Assembly (NCBI GenBank): GCA_002436005.1
Contig: DIXG01000063.1
Coordinates: 1-26,262 of the forward strand
Source of the DNA: Anaerolineaceae bacterium UBA6086
GTDB lineage: Bacteria; Chloroflexota; Anaerolineae; Anaerolineales; Anaerolineaceae
Direction of reading: 5' to 3'
DNA: 26,262 nucleotides
Shown one piece after another: positions 8,644 to 16,544 of the stretch. How positions within the stretch are numbered: position 1 is the stretch's first letter; each line of letters begins with the position of its first letter. Made by a program: the position numbers and the translations under genes. The notes under the pieces were generated by a model, which was given only the letters and a program-made list of their open reading frames with translations, was not told the origin of the DNA and did no database searches.

Positions 8644-9777
8644 ATGAAAAAAGTTAGATTCTTAGTTCTTGGTTTGTTAATTGTTGTGCTGGCACTTTCA
8701 GCCTGCACGCCCCAGGCCGCAGAAGAGCCCGTTGTGGAAGAGCCGGCTGTGGAAGAACCTGTCGTTGAAGAACCGGTGGTAGAAGAGCCGGAAGTTGAAG
8801 AAGTGGAAGAGCCGGTCGTTGAAGAGACAGAAGAAGAAGTTGTCGCTGAACCTCCAAAGATCGCCTTGGTTCCTGCTGGCCGTGTTGGTAAGGAAGGCTA
8901 CATGTTCCTTGCTGGTCAAGGCTACAAGATGGCTGCTGCCGATTTTGGCTTTGAAGAGCGAATTTTGGAGAGCGAAGTGGCTGAGGAATGGGAGCGGAAC
9001 GTCCGCACCGCAGCGCAGGATGGCTATGAGTTCATTATTGGCGTTGGTTCCACCATGGCGGATGGCATTGTGAATGTGTCACAGGAATTCCCCGATGCAA
9101 AATTTGCGCTTGTTGATGCAAATCCCGGTGGCGATAATGTGATGGGTTTAATTGCGTTGGAGCACGAAGGTTCCTTCCTGGCTGGTGCACTGGCAGCCAT
9201 GATGACCACGGAGACCAGCCTCGAGGGCATCAATGAGGAAAAGATCATTGGTTTCGTCGGCGGCATGGAAGTTCCCTCCGTCGTCCGTTGGTTCAGCGGC
9301 TTTGAGCAGGGCGCGAAATATATCGATCCCGACGTCGAGGTCAAGATTTCCTATGTTGGTTCCTTCAATGATCCTGCTAAATCCAAAGAGCTGGCATTAG
9401 CCATGTTCAATGAGCAGGGCGTGGATATTCTCATGTCCGTTGCCGGTGGTCCGGGTGATGCTGGCGTCTTCGAAGCAGTTGAAGAGACCGGTTTATATGG
9501 TATCGGCGCTGATATTAGTTGGGATGATGCTGTTCCAGGTCATGTCCTGACCTCTGTACTCAAGAAAACAGACGTCATGATCTATGAGACAATTGCAAGC
9601 TATATTGCAGGTGAATTCCAACCTGGAGAGGCTTTGTTTGGCGTTGCCTCAGGCGCAATGGATCTCACCGACATGTCTGCTATGGGTGATGCTATCCCAC
9701 AAGAAGTGAAGGATAAGATTGACGAGATCAAAGCGATGATTACATCAGGTGAGATTGTTGTTGAGCGACCACAGTAA
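8644..9777 (+). CDS. BMP-family substrate-binding lipoprotein of a nucleoside-type ABC importer
   Basis: Extracytoplasmic binding protein of the basic membrane protein (BmpA/Med/PnrA) family, whose studied members bind nucleosides, purines or autoinducer-like compounds. A lipoprotein signal (residues 1-20) ends in the lipobox LSAC with C21 as the lipidated cysteine. An acidic linker rich in Glu, Pro and Val (about 26-70) then tethers the folded domain. The mature domain starts with KIALVPAGRVGKEGYMF (about 75) and has the family segments GVGSTMADGI, FALVDANPGGDNVMGL and GFVGGMEVPSVVRWFSGFEQGA. Length is 377 residues, normal once the linker is counted. GGAG precedes ATG 8644. The ATPase and two permeases follow after a strong hairpin, which probably lets this gene be expressed above the rest. 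The purine or nucleoside specificity is a family-level inference. Confidence 0.93.
   Translation: MKKVRFLVLGLLIVVLALSACTPQAAEEPVVEEPAVEEPVVEEPVVEEPEVEEVEEPVVEETEEEVVAEPPKIALVPAGRVGKEGYMFLAGQGYKMAAADFGFEERILESEVAEEWERNVRTAAQDGYEFIIGVGSTMADGIVNVSQEFPDAKFALVDANPGGDNVMGLIALEHEGSFLAGALAAMMTTETSLEGINEEKIIGFVGGMEVPSVVRWFSGFEQGAKYIDPDVEVKISYVGSFNDPAKSKELALAMFNEQGVDILMSVAGGPGDAGVFEAVEETGLYGIGADISWDDAVPGHVLTSVLKKTDVMIYETIASYIAGEFQPGEALFGVASGAMDLTDMSAMGDAIPQEVKDKIDEIKAMITSGEIVVERPQ
8722..8850 (+). repeat. Imperfect Glu-Glu-Pro-Val-Val coding repeat in the lipoprotein linker
   Basis: Short in-frame degenerate repeats encoding EEPVVEEPAVEEP-type units, about 43 codons long, immediately after the lipidated cysteine region. 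The codons vary between units (GAA/GAG, CCC/CCG/CCT, GTT/GTC/GTG), so this is selected protein composition rather than a fresh DNA slippage tract. It gives a highly acidic extended spacer between membrane anchor and binding domain. Confidence 0.75.
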
Positions 9778-9795
9778 TTAGTTAAGTGATAAGAT

Positions 9796-9856
9796 AGGGC
9801 CTTTTTCTCCGTTTATATTACAAGCATTGCAACATAAGAAAAAGGCCCTTCTTTTT
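9796..9856 (+). terminator. Strong hairpin terminator or attenuator between lipoprotein and ATPase genes
   Basis: A perfect 13-base stem: AGGGCCTTTTTCT at 9796-9808 pairs with AGAAAAAGGCCCT at 9837-9849, with a 28-base loop, followed by TCTTTTTA. It lies 18 bases after the binding-protein stop and 36 bases before the ATPase start. Partial termination here would explain higher binding-protein levels than transporter levels, a common arrangement in ABC importer operons. No separate promoter for the ATPase is evident, so read-through is likely. Confidence 0.88.
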
Positions 9857-9885
9857 ATCCATTTTTATGAGATTGGTGAATTGTT

Positions 9886-11409
9886 ATGACAGAAGCTCTT
9901 TCCGTAAAAAACATCACAAAAGCCTTTCCGGGGGTTCTTGCGAATGACAATATTAGTCTCTCAGTTGAAAAAGGGACGATTCGTGCGATTGTTGGAGAGA
10001 ACGGTGCCGGAAAAACGACCTTGATGAACGTGATTTATGGTTTATACCAACCGGATTCCGGGCAAATCTTCATCAATGGCGAAGAGGTTACATTCTCCAG
10101 CCCAAGGGATGCAATTGCTCAGGGAATTGGTATGGTTCATCAGCATTTTAAGCTGGTTCCCTCATACACATTGGCACAAAATATTGCCCTGGGCGTTGAG
10201 CCGCGCAAAGGGATTTTTATTGACGAACCCGCTTTGAATAAAAGCGTCAAGGCGATTGCAGACAAATACGGTTTTCAAATTAATGAACGGGAAGTTACGG
10301 TGGACGTTTCGGTGGGCGAGCAACAGCGCGCAGAGATTCTGAAAGCGCTGTATCGCGGTGTTGAAATCCTTGTCCTTGATGAGCCCACAGCCGTCCTGAC
10401 CGATATAGAAACCAAGGAATTATTTGTGATGCTTCGCAACCTGGTGGAGCAAGGCATCACGATTTTGTTTATCAGTCACAAATTACGAGAAGTTCTTGAA
10501 ATTTCAGATGACATTTCTGTCATGCGGGCTGGCAAGCTTGTTGGAACCGTCAAGTGTGAAGAGACCGATGAATGCCAGCTGGCTGAAATGATGGTGGGTC
10601 GGGAGACCATTGGTGGGCGGATGCGCGAGACCAAGCAAAAAGGTGAGCTTATCATGGAAATTGAGGGGCTCAGTGTACTCGATAACCGCGATCTGACTGC
10701 AGTGAAAGATGCCAGCCTCAACCTGTATTCTGGCGAAATTGTCGGTGGTGCTGGCGTGGATGGAAACGGGCAGGAAGAATTTGTCGAAGCACTCTTAGGC
10801 TTACGCCCTCTGACGAGTGGAAAAATTCGTATTGACGGCAAGGAAATCCAGGAGCTCTCTACTCGGGAAATTCGAGAGGCAGGGGTGGCATACATCCCCT
10901 CTGACCGCTATCGTTCCGGGGTGGCTGTTGAGGGAACGATCTGGGAAAATATGGTGCCTGGTGAATACTATGTCAAACCCTATTCCAATGGGTTAGCCCT
11001 TGCCATGCCTGAGATTATGATGATGTCAGGGACGCTTATCCAGAAATTTAACGTTGCCACACCGGGTTTGGATGCGAAGACTGGCAATTTGTCCGGCGGT
11101 AATATCCAGCGGGTGATTGCTGCCCGTGAACTGGGTCTTGAAAAAGCCAAGGTTGTCATTGCCTCCCAGCCCACCCGGGGTATCGACATTGCTGGCACGG
11201 AAGCCATTCGGCAAATGTTGATTGATTATGCCAACCGGGGAGCCGCTGTTTTTGTGATTTCGGCTGACCTCGATGAGATCCTGTCCCTCAGCGACCGGGT
11301 TGTAGTTTTTTACGAAGGCAATGTGTTGGATGCGGGTTATTATGACGAGACTATTCGTCAGCGAATCAGCTGGCTGATGACATCAGGAAAGGATTATTGC
11401 GTTGATTAA
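9886..11409 (+). CDS. Double ATPase of the BMP/nucleoside ABC importer
   Basis: Cytoplasmic energy subunit with two fused nucleotide-binding domains, as in RbsA, YufO or NupO. The first domain has a full Walker A (GENGAGKTT, 37-45), a signature variant VSVGEQQR (141-148) and Walker B with LVLDEPT (D165, E166). In the second domain the Walker A is degenerate (GGAGVDGNGQEE, 287-298, no GK-S/T), the signature LSGGN is intact (402-406) and Walker B is VVIASQPTRG with Gln in place of the catalytic Glu. This asymmetry, with one competent site, is normal for the carbohydrate/nucleoside importer class. Length is 507 residues. ATG at 9886 has only a weak ribosome site. The stop overlaps the next permease gene by eight bases, so translation is probably coupled. 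Confidence 0.95.
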   Translation: MTEALSVKNITKAFPGVLANDNISLSVEKGTIRAIVGENGAGKTTLMNVIYGLYQPDSGQIFINGEEVTFSSPRDAIAQGIGMVHQHFKLVPSYTLAQNIALGVEPRKGIFIDEPALNKSVKAIADKYGFQINEREVTVDVSVGEQQRAEILKALYRGVEILVLDEPTAVLTDIETKELFVMLRNLVEQGITILFISHKLREVLEISDDISVMRAGKLVGTVKCEETDECQLAEMMVGRETIGGRMRETKQKGELIMEIEGLSVLDNRDLTAVKDASLNLYSGEIVGGAGVDGNGQEEFVEALLGLRPLTSGKIRIDGKEIQELSTREIREAGVAYIPSDRYRSGVAVEGTIWENMVPGEYYVKPYSNGLALAMPEIMMMSGTLIQKFNVATPGLDAKTGNLSGGNIQRVIAARELGLEKAKVVIASQPTRGIDIAGTEAIRQMLIDYANRGAAVFVISADLDEILSLSDRVVVFYEGNVLDAGYYDETIRQRISWLMTSGKDYCVD

Positions 11410-12493
11410 AAATTTCTTTGACAAAGCAAAGAATAGTCATACCTGGAAAGAAAATCTCGTTAATCTCACGACCCAGCTGCTGAACTATTTGATCATTCTG
11501 ATCATTGCATTGTTTATTGGCGCTGTAGTGATGTTTTTATCCGGGAAAGATCCAATTGCAGCCTATGCGGCGCTCTGGCAGGGCGCTTTCGGTAATGGCT
11601 ATCGCTTTGCGGACACCCTGGATCGCTCAGTGATCATGATTTTAGCGGGTATTGCCGGCAGTATTGCCTTCAGAACCAATATCACCAACCTCGGGTTGGA
11701 AGGGCAGTTATATATTGGGGCTTTTGCTGCAGCCTGGGCTGGGTTCACTTTTACGAATTTGCCTGCGATTGTTCATATTCCTTTGTGCATGATTGCAGGC
11801 ATTATTGGTGGCGCATTATGGACCCTGCCGGTTCTGTATCTGAAAATGCGCTGGAAAATTCCGGAACTGGTACCCACGTTGATGTTGAATTATATTGCCA
11901 TCCGGCTCACCGATTATTTGATAGCTTTCCCATTCAGAGATCCGGCAGCCCCAATGGCAGGTTCCCCCCTGATTGCCGCCTCTGCAAAATTGCCAAAGCT
12001 GATCAAGGGTTCAACAATCAATATAGGCTTCATTATTGCCATTGTCCTGATTTTTGTCACTTACTGGTTCCTTTTCAAAACCAAAATTGGATATGAGCTT
12101 CGCATGGTGGGTTTGAACCAGGATTTTGCCGCTGCAGCTGGCTTGCCGGTCAAGCGCAGTATTTTCCTCGCCATGACCCTGAGCGGTGGCGTGATCGGAT
12201 TGGGGGGCGCGCTGATGATCCAGGGCTTCTTTGGAAGGTTCCTGGGCGGCTTTTCCTCTGGCTATGGTTGGGATGGCTTTATGATTGCCATTATCGCCCA
12301 AAATCATCCCTTTGCGGTCTTTCCCACGGCGTTGTTTTACGGCGCCCTGGCAAACGGCGCCCTCACGATGCAGTCTGTCACCGGTGTGCCGCAAGCTGTG
12401 GTCGCCATGGTTAAAGGCACGCTTGTTCTGTTTGTGACGGTAAAGGTATTTGTTGAAAATATTAGAAAGGGTCTAAGAAAATGGGCAATGTAG
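11402..12493 (+). CDS. ABC importer permease (YufP-like), first of two
   Basis: Integral membrane subunit of the BMP-linked importer, in the BPD_transp_2 family of sugar, branched-chain amino acid and nucleoside permeases. It has about eight to ten hydrophobic segments. The first begins near residue 22 (LLNYLIILIIALFIGAVVMF), and family landmarks follow: FRTNITNLGLEGQLYIGA (about 90) and the cytoplasmic loop ELRMVGLNQDFAAAAGLPV (about 235) that contacts the ATPase. Length is 363 residues. The start is TTG at 11402, inside the end of the ATPase gene, with GGAAAGGA about nine bases upstream; no suitable ATG occurs before the first membrane segment. It overlaps the second permease by 13 bases. 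Confidence 0.93.
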   Translation: MIKNFFDKAKNSHTWKENLVNLTTQLLNYLIILIIALFIGAVVMFLSGKDPIAAYAALWQGAFGNGYRFADTLDRSVIMILAGIAGSIAFRTNITNLGLEGQLYIGAFAAAWAGFTFTNLPAIVHIPLCMIAGIIGGALWTLPVLYLKMRWKIPELVPTLMLNYIAIRLTDYLIAFPFRDPAAPMAGSPLIAASAKLPKLIKGSTINIGFIIAIVLIFVTYWFLFKTKIGYELRMVGLNQDFAAAAGLPVKRSIFLAMTLSGGVIGLGGALMIQGFFGRFLGGFSSGYGWDGFMIAIIAQNHPFAVFPTALFYGALANGALTMQSVTGVPQAVVAMVKGTLVLFVTVKVFVENIRKGLRKWAM

Positions 12494-13446
12494 ACCTCAG
12501 CAGTATCCTGACGTTATCCTTATTTGCTGCCGCTTTGCGGATGGCGACACCGATCATTTTTGCCACCATGGGCGGGATTTTTTCGAGCCATACCGGGATT
12601 TTTAATGTTGCCCTGGAAGGTTTTATGCTGATCGGCTCTTTCTTTGCTGTCTTGGGTAGTGTCCGCACAGGCAGTCCCTATGGGGGCCTGCTCTATGCCG
12701 TGATCGCCTGCCTGGTGGCAGCGCTGGTATTTGCCATTCTGCACCTGGAACTGAAAGCCAATCCGATCATTGTCGGTCTGGCAATGAACATTGTTGCTAT
12801 TGGGCTCACCAACTATTTGCTCACAGCCACATTCAATGTTTGGGGAGTTTACAAAACAGACCTGATTATTGGCTTTCAAGAAGTTCAAATCCCATTGATC
12901 CACCAGATTCCAATCATCGGCGAGCTGCTCAGCGGTCATTTCCCGCTGGTTTATTTCTCCTTTGTCAGCGTTTATATCGTCTACCTGGTGCTTTACAAGA
13001 CTCCCTTTGGCTTTCACCTGCGTTCAGTGGGTGAGAACATTGATGCGGCTGAATCGATTGGTGTGAACACCAAACGGATGAAATATTATGGCTTGCTGGT
13101 CAGCGGTTTATTGTGTGCATTTGGCGGAACTTTTTTGTCCCTGTCTTACCTGACGATGTTTTCCGAAGATATGACAGCAGGGCGCGGCTGGCTGGCGATG
13201 GCAGCCATCAACTTTGGCAGGATGCGTCCTGTTCCCAGTATGATCGCAGGCTTAATCTTTGGTTTTGCCGATGCGCTGGCTGTGCGGTTGCAGCAGTTTG
13301 GTCTGCCTTCACAGATTGTTGTGATGCTGCCGTATTTGATGACAGTTATCGTGCTGTTCATTTCGGCGGTTGTTGCTGAACGGCGCAAGAAATCACTTGT
13401 GGCGAAACAGAACAAGATCGACATTGCGACCCCGCTGCAGCCCTAA
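12481..13446 (+). CDS. ABC importer permease (YufQ-like), second of two
   Basis: Partner membrane subunit that completes the heterodimeric channel. It is shorter than the first (321 residues), as is usual for this pair. Landmarks are the N-terminal LRMATPIIFATMGGIFSSHTGIFNVALEGFM segment (about 20-50), typical of the second permease of BMP systems, and the loop HLRSVGENIDAAESIGVN (about 178), which is the EAA-like ATPase contact. ATG at 12481 has AAAGGG upstream, and the start lies within the end of the preceding permease gene. The four-gene importer ends here; the next gene starts after a 51-base gap without a clear terminator, so co-transcription with the dehydrogenase that follows is possible. 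Confidence 0.93.
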   Translation: MGNVDLSSILTLSLFAAALRMATPIIFATMGGIFSSHTGIFNVALEGFMLIGSFFAVLGSVRTGSPYGGLLYAVIACLVAALVFAILHLELKANPIIVGLAMNIVAIGLTNYLLTATFNVWGVYKTDLIIGFQEVQIPLIHQIPIIGELLSGHFPLVYFSFVSVYIVYLVLYKTPFGFHLRSVGENIDAAESIGVNTKRMKYYGLLVSGLLCAFGGTFLSLSYLTMFSEDMTAGRGWLAMAAINFGRMRPVPSMIAGLIFGFADALAVRLQQFGLPSQIVVMLPYLMTVIVLFISAVVAERRKKSLVAKQNKIDIATPLQP

Positions 13447-13497
13447 AAGTAAGGGTGAGATCAGGTTACGCAAACTCAGACTGAAGCTGGAGGAGAG

Positions 13498-14475
13498 ATG
13501 AAAATCCTCATATTAGGTGCAGGTGGATGGGGCGCCCTGGTTGGTGCTTATCTGGCAGAAGCCGGTGCGGAAGTCATCATGCTTTTCCGCAGGCAAGCCC
13601 ATGTGGACGAGATCATGAAGAATGGCAACCGGTTGATCATCGAAAAGCCAGAGGGGGAGGTTTTGGTGCCTGTACATGCCACCACCAACCCTGAAGATAT
13701 TGATGAAGTGGATTTGATGATTGTGGCTGTCAAGAATCATGACACTGAAAGTGCGCTGAAAAGCGTAGCGCATGTGCATGTGAAGGCGGTTGCCTCGGTG
13801 CAAAATGGCTTGGGGCACGCTGAGCGGTTTGCAGGAGCCTATCCACAAGCTGAAGTGCTGCGCATCGTGAGTCGTGTTGCCGGCTCGCTGCTCGATTATG
13901 GCAGGGTACGCCGGGGCGATGATGACTTTCCAACCTGGATTGGCAGCCCCACACAGGGGATCACTCCCCTGGTGGCGGAGCTCGCCGCCCTTTTTAACAA
14001 GGCGGGCTTACCCTGTGAAGCAGTGGATAATATTGAGGAAATTGAATGGTGCAAGTTGGTTTGGTGGACACCTTCATCGATTTCAGCGGTGCTGGCGAGG
14101 CTGCCCCAAACAGAGGTGATGCAATCCCCCGATTTTGCCCATCTGATTGTGATGATGACGCGCGACATGGTTAGGACTGCGGCGGCGCTGGGTGTGTCAG
14201 TGCAGGATTACCCGACGATTGAGGTCATGAACCGCTGTGAGGGAAGTGTGGAAGAGGGCGTGCAGAGCGTGATCCGGCAGGGTAAAGATTGGGAAGCGCG
14301 CGGCGGTGCAGGGTATAAGCAGGCGATGCTGCTGGATATCGAACGGGAGCGAAAAACAGAGCTGGAAGACACGGGTCTGTATATTTGGAAGCTGGCTATG
14401 GAAAAGGGTGTTGATGTGCCCTACCTTGAGATGGGCGTGCGGGTGGTCAGGGGCTTGGAGAGGCGATTCGCGTAA
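13498..14475 (+). CDS. Ketopantoate reductase-like (ApbA/PanE fold) dehydrogenase
   Basis: Two-domain oxidoreductase of the ketopantoate reductase fold. The N-terminal Rossmann motif GAGGWGALVG (7-16), the VKNHDT segment and VQNGLGH (101-107) are all typical and point to NADP(H) binding. The C-terminal helical domain carries the usual WxKL segment with Lys186. However, the two Asn residues expected four and eight positions later are Trp190 and Ser194 (KLVWWTPSS), and the usual Ser in the S-M-L-Q-D-I-E segment is Ala276. The protein is therefore probably not a true pantoate-pathway enzyme but a relative acting on another 2-oxo acid or polyol. Length is 325 residues. ATG 13498 follows GGAGGAGAG. 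Its stop overlaps the next start by one base (TAATG), so translation of the lactonase-like gene is coupled to it. Confidence 0.87.
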   Translation: MKILILGAGGWGALVGAYLAEAGAEVIMLFRRQAHVDEIMKNGNRLIIEKPEGEVLVPVHATTNPEDIDEVDLMIVAVKNHDTESALKSVAHVHVKAVASVQNGLGHAERFAGAYPQAEVLRIVSRVAGSLLDYGRVRRGDDDFPTWIGSPTQGITPLVAELAALFNKAGLPCEAVDNIEEIEWCKLVWWTPSSISAVLARLPQTEVMQSPDFAHLIVMMTRDMVRTAAALGVSVQDYPTIEVMNRCEGSVEEGVQSVIRQGKDWEARGGAGYKQAMLLDIERERKTELEDTGLYIWKLAMEKGVDVPYLEMGVRVVRGLERRFA

Positions 14476-15290
14476 TGATCATTGATTCGCACCTGCATCT
14501 GTGGGTGAACGACCCTGTGCGGTATCCCTGGAGCCCGATTGGCGGCTATATCCCAAAGACGGAGGCACCGCTTGCGCATTATCTTGAAGTTATGGATGCC
14601 AACGGTGTTGATGGGGCAGTCTTTGTGCAGCCCACCCCTTACGGTTGGGATAATTCCTATCTGCTGGAATGTAAACAGAGTGCCCCCGCGAAGTTTAAAG
14701 CGGTAGTCCTGGTTGATCCGCTCTCAGATCAGGCGGCTGAGTCACTGGAACGCCTGGTGGTTGACGGGGCGGATGGATTGCGGATTAATTTACATCTTCA
14801 GCCCCTTGAAAAGTGGCAGGATAGTGCGTTTTCTCAGCTCTGGGTGCGCTGTGTAGCCCTTGATCTGCCTGTTTGTTTGCAGCTGACGCCGGAGCATCTG
14901 CCCTTTGTGGGTCAGTTAGCGGCGGAATATCCAACCAGGATCATCCTTGACCATTTGGCGCGTCCCAAAGTCGGCAGTGTTCCTGAAGATGACGCGTTCC
15001 ATGCTTTGTTGCACTTAGCAGAGCAGCCCAATATCTGCGTCAAGCTATCCGGCATGAATTACTATTCAGCCCAAAGTGCGCCTTATCGGGACACATGGCA
15101 GCTGCTGCAAGCCGTGAAGGAAAGCTTTGGCGCTGAGCGATGTTTGTGGGGCTCCGATTTTCCCTTTGTGGAGGAGCACTGGTCTTACAGGGAAAACCTG
15201 GACATCATCCGAAACGAACTTGGTTTTTCAGACCAGGACCTGGATTGGGTTTTGGGCAGAACGGCAAAGTCCATCTGGTGGAAAGCCTAA
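14475..15290 (+). CDS. Amidohydrolase-fold lactonase-like protein (COG3618)
   Basis: TIM-barrel metal hydrolase of the amidohydrolase-2 family. The closest characterised relatives I recognise are L-fuconolactonase and sulfomuconolactone hydrolase, which open sugar or aromatic lactones. The N-terminal HxH metal motif is DSHLHLW (H6, H8), a later histidine is in LDHLARP (H160), and the metal or acid Asp is in WGSDFPF (D228). Length is 271 residues, normal for the family. The start overlaps the stop of the preceding dehydrogenase by one base. A dehydrogenase followed by a lactonase is a typical order for oxidation of a sugar to a lactone and then to the acid, but the substrate is not shown by sequence. 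The next unit has its own promoter 68 bases downstream. Confidence 0.87.
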   Translation: MIIDSHLHLWVNDPVRYPWSPIGGYIPKTEAPLAHYLEVMDANGVDGAVFVQPTPYGWDNSYLLECKQSAPAKFKAVVLVDPLSDQAAESLERLVVDGADGLRINLHLQPLEKWQDSAFSQLWVRCVALDLPVCLQLTPEHLPFVGQLAAEYPTRIILDHLARPKVGSVPEDDAFHALLHLAEQPNICVKLSGMNYYSAQSAPYRDTWQLLQAVKESFGAERCLWGSDFPFVEEHWSYRENLDIIRNELGFSDQDLDWVLGRTAKSIWWKA

Positions 15291-15357
15291 TCGAGAATCG
15301 GACATCTGACCTGTTTGAGATAGTATTAGAAATTTTACAAGTTTGAGAACAATATTC

Positions 15358-15387
15358 TTGACAGGAAGCACGATTTTATTGTATACT
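15358..15387 (+). promoter_or_regulatory. Sigma70-type promoter of the LacI regulator unit
   Basis: Exact TTGACA at 15358-15363, an 18-base spacer, and TATACT at 15382-15387, one mismatch from the consensus -10. It is in the 204-base gap between the lactonase-like gene and the LacI gene and overlaps the operator-like palindrome by two bases. The 5' leader to the chosen ATG (15495) would be about 100 bases. Confidence 0.75.
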
Positions 15388-15410
15388 ACACGTGTCGACA
15401 ACTCGTGTAG
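15386..15410 (+). promoter_or_regulatory. Palindromic operator candidate for the LacI regulator
   Basis: Seven-base inverted arms CTACACG (15386-15392) and CGTGTAG (15404-15410) enclose an 11-base centre that itself contains the palindrome TGTCGACA (15393-15400). It begins at the end of the -10 box, so a bound repressor would block RNA polymerase. Position in front of a LacI-family gene suggests autoregulation. LacI operators commonly have a central CG, which is present in TGTCGACA, so the exact half-site centre is uncertain. Confidence 0.6.
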
Positions 15411-15485
15411 ATAGCACATCAATATGAGATCGTGATCCCTGTTTTGCTGATTTAGGATTACGACGTGATTTTTTCAGAGCTGCAG

Positions 15486-15492
15486 AGGAAGG
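15486..15492 (+). promoter_or_regulatory. Ribosome site deciding the LacI start
   Basis: AGGAAGG immediately upstream of ATG 15495. The open frame extends back to GTG 15465, but that codon has no ribosome site and would add ten residues not seen before the LacI helix-turn-helix. Confidence 0.6.
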
Positions 15493-15494
15493 AA

Positions 15495-16529
15495 ATGGCT
15501 AACGAAACCAGAAAAGTCACCCGAAATGACGTCGCCAGGCATGCTGGCGTTTCACCTTCAACGGTCTCCTATGTGATCAATAACGGTCCGAGACCCGTCT
15601 CTAAAGCCACTCGTGAAAAAATCCTGAATTCCATCGAAATTTTGGGCTATCGCCCAAACGCCGTTGCCCGTAATCTGCGCCGACAGTCCACCTCTACCGT
15701 GGGGTTGATTATTCCTGACACCTGCAACACCTACTTTGCCGAGGTGGCTGAGGGGATCGAGTCAGTGGCGTATGAAAATGGCTACATGGTCGTTTTCTGC
15801 AACTCAGATTACCAGCTGGAACGAGAATTATCTTATGTCGATCACCTCTACACGGAGCAGGCTGCAGGCATCATCATTATCCCGGCAACCAGCAGCCTCG
15901 ACTCCTTGAATTTTCTCTTAAAGTCCAACATCCCCACCGTTTCACTGGATCGCTCTGCACAGGGCATCAATATTCCATCAGTTGTTGCCAACAATTATCA
16001 CGGCGGCTATCTGGCAACGCAGCATCTGATCTCTTTAGGGCACCGCAGGATCGGCTGTATTTCACGCCCGGTAGAGTTGAGCCATGCAGCGGAGCGTGTG
16101 CGGGGGTACCTTGCTGCATTGAAGGATGCCGGGATTGAGCCTGATCCAACCTGGTTTGCGCGCGGTGGCTATCGGATGGAAAACGGGAAAAAAGCGATGG
16201 CATCGCTCCTTGATCTGGATGATCCCCCGACCGCCGTCTTTTGTTATAACGACATGATGGCAATTGGTGCGCTCAGGTGTGCGCATGAGCGTGGGTACAG
16301 AGTCCCGGATGATATTTCGATAGTGGGATTTGATGATATTACCGAAGCCTCATACACCTGTCCGGCATTGACCACAGTCTATCAGGATAAGTTTGAAATG
16401 GGCCGGCAGGGGATGGAATTATTGCTCAATTTGATTAACAAGGAACCTGGAGAAATTCTTCCGCAGGTTCCTTTGCTGGATGTGAAACTGGTGGTGCGTG
16501 AGTCGACGGGGGCAGCACCAAACCGTTAA
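15495..16529 (+). CDS. LacI-family transcriptional regulator
   Basis: Repressor with an N-terminal LacI helix-turn-helix (about residues 8-30, TRNDVARHAGVSPSTVSYVI), the hinge segment GYRPNAVARNLR (about 51-62), and a periplasmic-binding-protein-like ligand core that starts at STVGLIIPD and ends with the family's VRESTG. The core features SLDRS, GHRRIGCIS and AVFCYNDMMAIGAL are the usual ones. Members sense sugars or nucleosides; PurR is a purine-sensing relative. Length is 344 residues from ATG 15495. The same promoter probably also drives the isomerase fusion 15 bases downstream and perhaps the genes that follow, so the operator next to the -10 box would control the whole unit. The ligand is unknown. 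Confidence 0.94.
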   Translation: MANETRKVTRNDVARHAGVSPSTVSYVINNGPRPVSKATREKILNSIEILGYRPNAVARNLRRQSTSTVGLIIPDTCNTYFAEVAEGIESVAYENGYMVVFCNSDYQLERELSYVDHLYTEQAAGIIIIPATSSLDSLNFLLKSNIPTVSLDRSAQGINIPSVVANNYHGGYLATQHLISLGHRRIGCISRPVELSHAAERVRGYLAALKDAGIEPDPTWFARGGYRMENGKKAMASLLDLDDPPTAVFCYNDMMAIGALRCAHERGYRVPDDISIVGFDDITEASYTCPALTTVYQDKFEMGRQGMELLLNLINKEPGEILPQVPLLDVKLVVRESTGAAPNR

Positions 16530-16544
16530 GAAGAATGGATTTAA

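Noticed and set aside
13498..14475. Naming this gene panE
   Set aside because: The Rossmann half fits, but active-site Asn positions differ and no pantothenate gene is near.
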